This document shows, one piece after another, positions 57,221-64,000 of a DNA stretch of 64,000 nt. Made by a program: the position numbers and the translations under genes. How positions within the stretch are numbered: the first letter of the stretch is position 1; each line of letters begins with the position of its first letter. The notes below the pieces were generated by a model. The model saw nothing but the letters and a program-made list of their open reading frames with translations, did not search any database and had not been told where the DNA came from. This stretch comes from Exobasidium rhododendri (lineage: Eukaryota > Basidiomycota > Exobasidiomycetes > Exobasidiales > Exobasidiaceae), in the NCBI GenBank assembly GCA_026210745.1, contig CP110632.1, forward strand, positions 1,550,001 through 1,614,000, read 5' to 3'.

Positions 57221-58430
57221 ATGTCAGTGCTGCACAATCCACATCCTAGCATACTCGCAGTCGATGCGTCTACATTCGATTATAAATCATACAAGTTTCC
57301 CGACATCAAAGTGGAATTACTCGAGTCAGAAGCGATTATGATCCTCACACTCGATCGACCTGCTCGTCATAATGCCTTCACCAACGATATGTGTCATTCG
57401 ATGGTGTTTGCGCTAGAGTTGGCCGATATGGATGATCGTGTGAAGGTGGTCATCATGACTGGATCGGGGAAATCGTTTTGTGCAGGGGCGGATCTCGGTG
57501 GATCGGGGTTTGGAGCGGCTCATGATCAGCCTCTGCGATATCATCGAGATGGCGGTGGGCAGGCTTCCGGGGCAGTATTACGATGCAGAAAGTGTGGGTG
57601 TCCCTCTTCGTTGTCTTAGGTGATTTCGCATGATGGAAAAGAGGCTTACAATGTCCTCCCTCTTCTCTTCGCCTTCAACTTCTCTTCTCAGTGGTCATTG
57701 CTGCTGTCAATGGAAACGCCGTCGGTATCGGGGTGAGTACCGATCTATGCATACATTTGTAGTGACTTCATGTTTGCTCAACGTGGTGTATCCGCGACAG
57801 ATCACCATGGTCTTGCCAGCCGACATTCGGATTGTCTCCGAGAGTGCCAAACTAGCGATGCCGTTCGTAAAGCGAGGCATCACGCTGGAGGCCATGTCTG
57901 GCTACATTCTTCCTCGTCTCGTAGGCCACTCCAGTGAGTTCACTTAGCTTACGTAGTCACATCTCGATATCGCTCAATCGCTCATCATGCCCGAAATTAC
58001 ATGCTTATGATTAGACGCCCTCGAGATCTCGATGACGGGGGATGTATACCTTCCCAGCTCAAAATGCTTCTCTCCTATGTTCAGGGAGATTGTCCCATCG
58101 GAAGAGGTATTCCCTCTTGCGCTGAAACTAGCAAAACGACTGGCAAAGGAGAATAGCAGCGTCTCGATGGCCTTGAACAAAGCGCTGGTGTGGAGAGCGC
58201 CGAGTGAAGGTGGCCCAGAGGCAACTCACCTGATCGACAGTATGTGCATACGCGCCACAAGTGCTGGCAAGGATGCAAAGGAAGGCGTCGAGTCGTTCTT
58301 GCAAAAGAGAGCGGCAAACTTCACAGGCACGCTAAAGGAGCTCGACTGGTTTGGATTCTATCCTTGGTGGAATCAGGTGGACATCTCCGGCACAAAGTTG
58401 CGAGGGCAGAATGTCCCTTCCAAGTTGTGA
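57221..58430 (+). CDS. Peroxisomal enoyl-CoA isomerase/hydratase-like protein (crotonase)
   Basis: Four exons, 57221-57593, 57692-57732, 57801-57933 and 58015-58430, give 320 residues. The crotonase fold shows LTLDRPARHNAFTNDMC, the oxyanion-hole motif SFCAGADLGG, and AAVNGNAVGIG. It ends in SKL, a canonical PTS1, so it is peroxisomal. Neither glutamate used by enoyl-CoA hydratases is present (positions read Thr in GIGITM and Phe in MPFVKRG), but a Glu in GITLEAMSG sits where the catalytic Glu of yeast Eci1 isomerase is. An isomerase-type role in unsaturated fatty acid oxidation is therefore more likely than hydration. The join after exon 1 (T before a GTGGGT donor) is the only one that keeps phase. 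The 3' end converges with UTP20 (82 bases). Confidence 0.85.
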
Positions 58431-58512
58431 AGCATCTTAGGAATTATAGTCATTCTTATTGTCATCGGGGAGAAATGTATGTTTAGTGTTACAAAAGGTG
58501 ATATTGTACTGC

Positions 58513-61500
58513 TTACTTCTGCCTTTTGAGCGGCCTGACTCGGTCCTTGCTCTGTGCGTACGATTGCGTCTTCCTCCTTCTAGAGTCATGCTTTCGTTTA
58601 TTAGTGGCTGCCTTCCTTCTCATCGCCTTTTCTGGTTCCTGGATGGCCAGCATGAGCGCCTCATCCTTTCTCCTCTTTCGCTTCTCTGCCATCCTTTGCC
58701 TGATGCTGGAGTACGTGCTGGCATAGAGAGACGTCCCCAACTTCTTTTGAACAAGCTCTTGTACTTCGGTAGCCAGTGTCTGCAACGAGGCAAAGTTCTC
58801 ATTATTTCGAGCAAGATGATCGTCCGCTTCGAGGATACGATAGATCGGCGAAATGATCTGCAGTAGGAAGAGCTTACTTTGCTCAAGTGGTAGGTGATTG
58901 ACCATGGCGGCAAACCATTGCAGCAAGCTCGAGGGCTCCAACAAGCTCATCGACTCGATACTGGCGGTGGTGAGCTTGGACTGCCGGAGTTGATGCGACA
59001 GCTTGGTGAACATCCATCGCAAGGGATTCTCCATCGACCAGTCGTGCTCGTCCTCGTCGTCCTCTTCCTCGCCATCCGAATCGTCGGCCTCCTTGTCCAC
59101 TCCTCCCTTCACTGCGACAAGGGCAAAACACTTCCCAACAAAGAGAAGGTTCTTGACGATCTGCAGTGCGACGTCTTTGTCTAGCAGGTCGCTCTTGAGC
59201 ATGAGTGACATTTTTCTCGTCAATTGAAGGATGTTCTGGGTCGAGGTGAAGGAGGAAGAGCTCTCCACGCCCTCTTGTCGCGGCGCCTGTACTTGCGTCT
59301 GTGAAAGGCGCTGCCCTATCAGACGACACGAAGCGAGACGAACCCAAGTGTGTGGGAAGAGGAGCAGATCTTGTATCGCCTTCCACGTCTCCTTGTCGCT
59401 CTCCAGCTCTGTACTCTTTGTGCGATACAACTTGCTAATCACTTGAAGTGCTTGATAAGGTAGCTGCCAGTCCTGTTGAACTCCTCCCTCCTCCTCTTCG
59501 TCCTCCATCATTGTCTCCACATCCTCGAGATTGTTCACGAATGTCACTAGCACCCTTCGAGCGTTGCTGAGCGCCTTTGATTTCCAGGAGTCTTGCTTTT
59601 GCAGGAGAGGAGACTCGGTGAGCAGACTGTAGATCATCATGGAGATTCGAATCAAGTCCTTCTTGTCTTCCGTGGATTGAGCCCAGATGTGTATCAGTTC
59701 CACCAACTTCACCCTCTCTTCCTCTCTACTCATCTCCACGATCTGAACGATCAACTTTGCCGCCTTCTCTTTGCATTTGCTGCTTTCATCGTTGCCCAGA
59801 CACATGACCAAAGAGACAAAGAACAAATTCAGGTATTCCCTCAGCACTTCCTCATCCATCTTGAGGAGAATGATACGCAGGAATTCGAGTATACTCATCC
59901 TTCCACTCTCAAAGGTATAGTTGACGTTCTTTGCTAGGAACCTCATCTGATTGGAGAATCGCTGTTGGCCTTGCGGCAATTCCAGCAAAAAGGTCAGGTA
60001 CGTAGATCGCGATAGATCGCGGATGGAGCTGCTCTGGCTCGTCACCATAATCGTGGCCACCTTGTCCATGACGTCGTAGACTTCTGTGACGATAAATTTG
60101 CGCCCGATGATGGCGCGTAGTAGGCCAAACAGGACCCCCTGCATCTCTGCCTCCTCTTCCAGGTTCATGTCGATCAGTCGACACAGTTGCGCCAGCTGAG
60201 TGTCTTGCAGATGCGATGACTCTACGTCTCGGATGAGGACAGTCAGCAGTTTCAGCGCTGCCATGAGAATGTCGGACTGTGCGTTCGTGCCTTCTTTGTC
60301 GACGATCTTGAGCGTTTGCTTGATCAGCAAGGGCAGGGCAGACTGGATGGAGGGGACTGGACATTTGACTAGCAGCGTGAGTGCTTTGAGACTGGCGGTG
60401 ATGATGCTGCCTTGTTGCGCATAGAGACAATTACCAACGGCGCCGATCATCGGGTCAAGCTTGGCAAGAATGTCCACACTAGAGTAGTCGAACTTCCCTT
60501 TCCGCAGCCCAGTGACCAGCATGTCCAGTCCAAACTCAACAAACTTGTACGCGTTCCGAGAGTAGTGATCCTTGCCCGCTCCTTCCTCAACTTCGCTGCG
60601 TTTGCGCAAGACCAGACCAGCGCCCTTTCGTCCCTTTTTGCCGCCGACGTTCGATCTCTTTGTCGAGCGAAGAAAGTCGGCATTGCTCGAGAGGAGACTG
60701 TAACAAAGGAGCAGATGTTCCTCGCTGGAAAGGTGCTCGTTGACATTCAATCCAGCAGCGATCCTTCTCAAGCAATCGTCCATGCCCTTGACCGCCTTCA
60801 CTGCTTCCGTCTGATGCATCAGCTCCTTGATCGGTCCCAGCAAGGTCGCCACATGGCTTGGTCCAACGATGCGTGCAGTCTGTTCCAGCGTGTCCATGCT
60901 CTTCACCGCCTTCACCTCCTTATACGTCGTTCTGTTCTCGATGCTCACCCGATCGTCCGACGTCTGTCCAAACACGTCTTCCATGACGACGTCCATGATG
61001 TCTGCCGCTCCAAAATTAAGAATGGTCAATGGCGATTCCGGGTTGGAGATGCACTGTATCAGGATATTATGCACAGTGAACGCCAGAACGGCTTTTTGTG
61101 GCCCTCGGACGAGCGCTCTCCGTAGCTCCTTCACTATTATGGGCAAGTAATCTGGACCCAGGGAGAGGGCGACTTTGCCAAGTGTGACACGAGCAAGGTC
61201 ACGAGTGTCCTGTGCTTTGCTCTTAAAGACGTTGGCCATCGTTGTGAGCAACTTGGTGATGGCGATCCGAGAGTGTGGATGAGGGAGTTTAAGGAGCACC
61301 CTTGCGACACCAATAGCAATCGGCAGTCGTACAGTATCCTCCAGGTCATCCTTCATGTCGAGGAAATTCATCAACTTGGGAAGCAGTCTATTTTGAACGG
61401 CTTCAAACACCTTTTTAGTCTCCAGCACTTGTGCTTCCTTCCGTTCTAGATCTGCTACCTCCTGTTCTTCGTCTTTCTCTTCCTCCTTGTCGCCGTCCCC

Positions 61501-64000
61501 TTCCTCCTCTTTGCTCTCCTTCTCCTCCTTCTCCTCTTCCAGCAACACCGACTCGTCCATTTGGAAATGGAAGTGATCGAGGATGGACATCGCTGCTCGC
61601 ACACAGACCTTGTCCGACTTTTCCTTCTCTTTCTCCTTCTCTCCGTCTTTGCCCTTTCTGCCAATCGAGAGGAACTTCCACAACAGCACATTGTACGGGC
61701 CCCACTTCAGTCTCATACTCAATCTACCTAGGCATTCGACGGCCGCTTGAATCAAATTAGCGTCTCCGTGATGTGTCTCCGTGTTCAAGAATTGATCGAC
61801 TAAAGGTAAGAATATCTCTACGATTAAACGACTGGAGAAAGTTCCCTTCTCAGACTCTAGTCCTAGTCTGTTCAACGCTCGGATACGTCGATGGATCTGT
61901 ATATGGTAAATGTTGTTGAAGAAACTAGCTTCCTCATCACCGGAAACGAGCAGACCCTTCATCTCGTTCAGGTAGTTCATCACATGTCCGATTCGTGCGA
62001 CAGCGTACCCGAGAATGACCACCACTTCCCGTTGAACCAAGTCTGACTTACTTCGAAGGCCTCTGCGTAAGCCAGGATAGACGACGTGAGTGAAGAGGGT
62101 GTGCAGTTCCTTTTGACTGTCTTTCTCCTCCCCTTGCAACACGGCCACTTTGTCGATGAATTTGCGAATGGCTGACCCGGCATTGGCTCGAATGGCCAGC
62201 TCCTCGGCATCCTGGAGATTGAAGAGAAGGTTATGTAGTAGGGGCAACCATTCCTTGGCGGTGACTTCAAATTCAATGCTTTCCTCGTTAAGAGCGTCAA
62301 AGACAGCCAGTCGTTTCTCAAAGTCGTACTCTTCCATGCGCTTGTTGTCGTACGAGTTGAGATCCTGCACCCACTGCACTACTCGCGCTAAGGTGGTATC
62401 TACGCTGGCAAACTTGGCGAGCGTGTTGCACAGTGCCAGACGGGCATTCCGAGAGCGCAGCTTGGACAGAAGACTAGAGAAGAGCTTGAATTGCGCCGAA
62501 AAGGCTTCGGAAGTAGGATCCTGATACGCAGGAACCAAGAGAAGCAATCGCTCGAAAACAAGCAGGAGGTCTACTTTACTCCTCTCCGACACAATGACGT
62601 TGTTCTTGCGCAACATCGGCGACAACACTTCTAGCAGTGCTGTGGCATCCTCTACCGTGGAAATGAAGGGGGAAAGCTTGCTCAGGATTTGTAGCAGACG
62701 GCGCAAGAGTTCGTCCTTTTTCAGCATCCTCGCTTCCAGACCGGAGAGAGTATTGCAGTGGTCGACAAGCGGCGTGAGACCCGCTAAAAGGACAGAGGCG
62801 TACGGTCGTAGTAATCGCTTCTCGACCTTGACCGCCAGAGCCGGATCCTTGTCCTGAGCCTCCCCGTACACCTGCATCGATTCGATAATGTCTAGCACCT
62901 TGGAGATGACGCTGTACTTGACGGACGGCACCCTCAGGCAGGCGACGACGTGCTCGAGAAGGCCATCATCATACTGCTCCAAGTAAAAGACAGTCTCACT
63001 GTTGTTGGACCAGGTGTGTAGCAGGTCCATCAAGGCTGATGGACTCTGGACACTCTCAATGCAAAGGCTGGACAGGCGAGGTGATATCAACTCGTTGAAT
63101 AAGGCGGGCATGTAGCGAGTCCAATCAAAGGCAGACGTCGGTTGCTTAAAGAAGTCGTCCATCCTGCGAATGCCTCCTTGACGGATAGTTCGATCAACAG
63201 GGAGCGCTGCTGTGGCCTCACTTGCTACCACTCTCTTTGAAGCATGATAGGTAAGATTGAGCGTAACGACGATCAGGCGATCCCATATGGAGACCAATCG
63301 CAAACCGAGATGCTTCAGGACGTCCGCCAACAGTGACAAATACCCCGACTGACGACCTTTGGAGGCACTTGGCTGCGATTCAGAGAAGGAGAACAGCTCG
63401 CCACTATCCGTCTCTTCCTGGTCTTTAAATGATTCGAGCATAATGTCTACAAGCGGCTTGAGCTCTCCTGCAGGTAAATCGGACAAGGCCACTAGGATTG
63501 CATTCTTGCGTCCGCTTTGCCCTGAGCCTTGACTGGCACGTCCCCGCTTCGACACCATGATGCCGAAGAATAGTCGAAGCAGTAGCGGCAGCAACCTCTC
63601 CCGATGACTCTTCTGTATTGTATCGCCCTCAGCGTCAAGCTTCAATGATGTCAACTCTTCTCTAAAGTTACTCTGATCGACCAGCTTCTTTAGCATGGCA
63701 GAATACGTCACTTGAGCGGGGTCTTTCCACTGCAAAACCACATCCAACGCCAGTCCTTGTACCTTGTTGTCGCCTTGAGAGCAGAGCTCATAGAGGTACG
63801 CGTGTAGATCTTGGCTGCGGAAGAGGGCCTTTGGATTGCTGAACTGAGCAAACATCTCGAGGTACGAGCAGAGCTGCGCTCGACGTTGCATCATGGTAAG
63901 TTGCAAGGGACGCCTAGTCTCGTCGTCGTCGTCTCCGTCGACCTCCTCCTCCCCCTCTTCCACTCCCACTGATCGAGCCACGATGGTCTCGAAAAAGTGC
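58513..64000 (-). CDS. UTP20: U3 snoRNP component UTP20 (partial, 5' end outside window)
   Basis: One exon open from the window edge to its stop, about 1828 residues. Utp20 (human DRIM) is a HEAT-repeat giant of the small-subunit processome, needed for 18S rRNA maturation in the nucleolus; yeast Utp20 has about 2500 residues, so some 600-700 N-terminal residues are missing beyond 64000. Helical repeats are visible throughout. Family-like parts include LPLLLRLFFGIMVSKRG, followed by RKNAILVALSDLPAGELKPL. An acidic Lys/Glu-rich insertion (about 61440-61560) and the highly basic C-terminus (KRKRRKDEALMLAIQEPEKA), likely nucleolar-targeting, are typical. No intron is needed in this part. Confidence 0.92.
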   Translation of the reverse strand, partial: HFFETIVARSVGVEEGEEEVDGDDDDETRRPLQLTMMQRRAQLCSYLEMFAQFSNPKALFRSQDLHAYLYELCSQGDNKVQGLALDVVLQWKDPAQVTYSAMLKKLVDQSNFREELTSLKLDAEGDTIQKSHRERLLPLLLRLFFGIMVSKRGRASQGSGQSGRKNAILVALSDLPAGELKPLVDIMLESFKDQEETDSGELFSFSESQPSASKGRQSGYLSLLADVLKHLGLRLVSIWDRLIVVTLNLTYHASKRVVASEATAALPVDRTIRQGGIRRMDDFFKQPTSAFDWTRYMPALFNELISPRLSSLCIESVQSPSALMDLLHTWSNNSETVFYLEQYDDGLLEHVVACLRVPSVKYSVISKVLDIIESMQVYGEAQDKDPALAVKVEKRLLRPYASVLLAGLTPLVDHCNTLSGLEARMLKKDELLRRLLQILSKLSPFISTVEDATALLEVLSPMLRKNNVIVSERSKVDLLLVFERLLLLVPAYQDPTSEAFSAQFKLFSSLLSKLRSRNARLALCNTLAKFASVDTTLARVVQWVQDLNSYDNKRMEEYDFEKRLAVFDALNEESIEFEVTAKEWLPLLHNLLFNLQDAEELAIRANAGSAIRKFIDKVAVLQGEEKDSQKELHTLFTHVVYPGLRRGLRSKSDLVQREVVVILGYAVARIGHVMNYLNEMKGLLVSGDEEASFFNNIYHIQIHRRIRALNRLGLESEKGTFSSRLIVEIFLPLVDQFLNTETHHGDANLIQAAVECLGRLSMRLKWGPYNVLLWKFLSIGRKGKDGEKEKEKEKSDKVCVRAAMSILDHFHFQMDESVLLEEEKEEKESKEEEGDGDKEEEKDEEQEVADLERKEAQVLETKKVFEAVQNRLLPKLMNFLDMKDDLEDTVRLPIAIGVARVLLKLPHPHSRIAITKLLTTMANVFKSKAQDTRDLARVTLGKVALSLGPDYLPIIVKELRRALVRGPQKAVLAFTVHNILIQCISNPESPLTILNFGAADIMDVVMEDVFGQTSDDRVSIENRTTYKEVKAVKSMDTLEQTARIVGPSHVATLLGPIKELMHQTEAVKAVKGMDDCLRRIAAGLNVNEHLSSEEHLLLCYSLLSSNADFLRSTKRSNVGGKKGRKGAGLVLRKRSEVEEGAGKDHYSRNAYKFVEFGLDMLVTGLRKGKFDYSSVDILAKLDPMIGAVGNCLYAQQGSIITASLKALTLLVKCPVPSIQSALPLLIKQTLKIVDKEGTNAQSDILMAALKLLTVLIRDVESSHLQDTQLAQLCRLIDMNLEEEAEMQGVLFGLLRAIIGRKFIVTEVYDVMDKVATIMVTSQSSSIRDLSRSTYLTFLLELPQGQQRFSNQMRFLAKNVNYTFESGRMSILEFLRIILLKMDEEVLREYLNLFFVSLVMCLGNDESSKCKEKAAKLIVQIVEMSREEERVKLVELIHIWAQSTEDKKDLIRISMMIYSLLTESPLLQKQDSWKSKALSNARRVLVTFVNNLEDVETMMEDEEEEGGVQQDWQLPYQALQVISKLYRTKSTELESDKETWKAIQDLLLFPHTWVRLASCRLIGQRLSQTQVQAPRQEGVESSSSFTSTQNILQLTRKMSLMLKSDLLDKDVALQIVKNLLFVGKCFALVAVKGGVDKEADDSDGEEEDDEDEHDWSMENPLRWMFTKLSHQLRQSKLTTASIESMSLLEPSSLLQWFAAMVNHLPLEQSKLFLLQIISPIYRILEADDHLARNNENFASLQTLATEVQELVQKKLGTSLYASTYSSIRQRMAEKRKRRKDEALMLAIQEPEKAMRRKAATNKRKHDSRRRKTQSYAQSKDRVRPLKRQK

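Overview
The window is nuclear DNA of a fungus, most likely a basidiomycete. The signs are split genes with short GT-AG introns (mostly 55-90 nt), pyrimidine-rich leaders, tight packing on both strands, and protein families such as HMT1-type ABC transporters, a TRPY channel and a long disordered-tailed SPT7. A smut-lineage (Ustilaginomycotina) origin is a guess from overall gene style, not something shown by a marker gene. I see no rRNA, tRNA, CRISPR array or intact transposon.

Layout. 1-8.7 kb: an unknown disordered protein, an SLD3-like replication initiator, an unknown 299-aa protein, and a mitochondrial lipoate-protein ligase (minus). 9.2-19.7 kb: a vacuolar HMT1-type ABC half-transporter with two polyglutamine tracts, kinetochore NUF2, G-patch protein PXR1, and eIF2B-epsilon (GCD6). 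19.8-32.3 kb: an FAD-linked oxidoreductase with a large disordered insertion (minus), proteasome ATPase RPT5, TRP channel YVC1 (minus), a four-helix membrane protein, and Golgi Ca/Mn pump PMR1 (minus). 32.8-43.5 kb: RFC3, an unknown membrane/coiled-coil protein (minus), LSM4 (minus), SAGA subunit SPT7, and the PKA catalytic subunit (minus). 43.5-48.7 kb: a 5.2-kb gene-poor island holding a decayed secreted-protein gene and an unrecognised coding remnant. 48.7-64 kb: urea transporter DUR3, an unknown protein (minus), a WDR59/MTC5 protein apparently fused to a membrane protein, a peroxisomal crotonase, and UTP20 (minus, 5' end beyond the window).

Almost all are single-copy housekeeping genes, mostly arranged as divergent or convergent pairs with 80-700 bp between them. 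They do not form a metabolic cluster. The exon structures given were built by hand from splice signals, reading phase and protein-family continuity; every join quoted keeps phase.

The most unusual points are: the MTC5-membrane-protein fusion that lacks the usual C-terminal RING region; a 9-nt microexon in the PKA gene; LSM4 and SPT7 sharing a promoter and both having an intron directly behind the start codon; a crotonase lacking both hydratase glutamates but keeping an isomerase-type one; a GATAAG cluster in front of DUR3; and the decayed secreted-protein gene in the gene-poor island.
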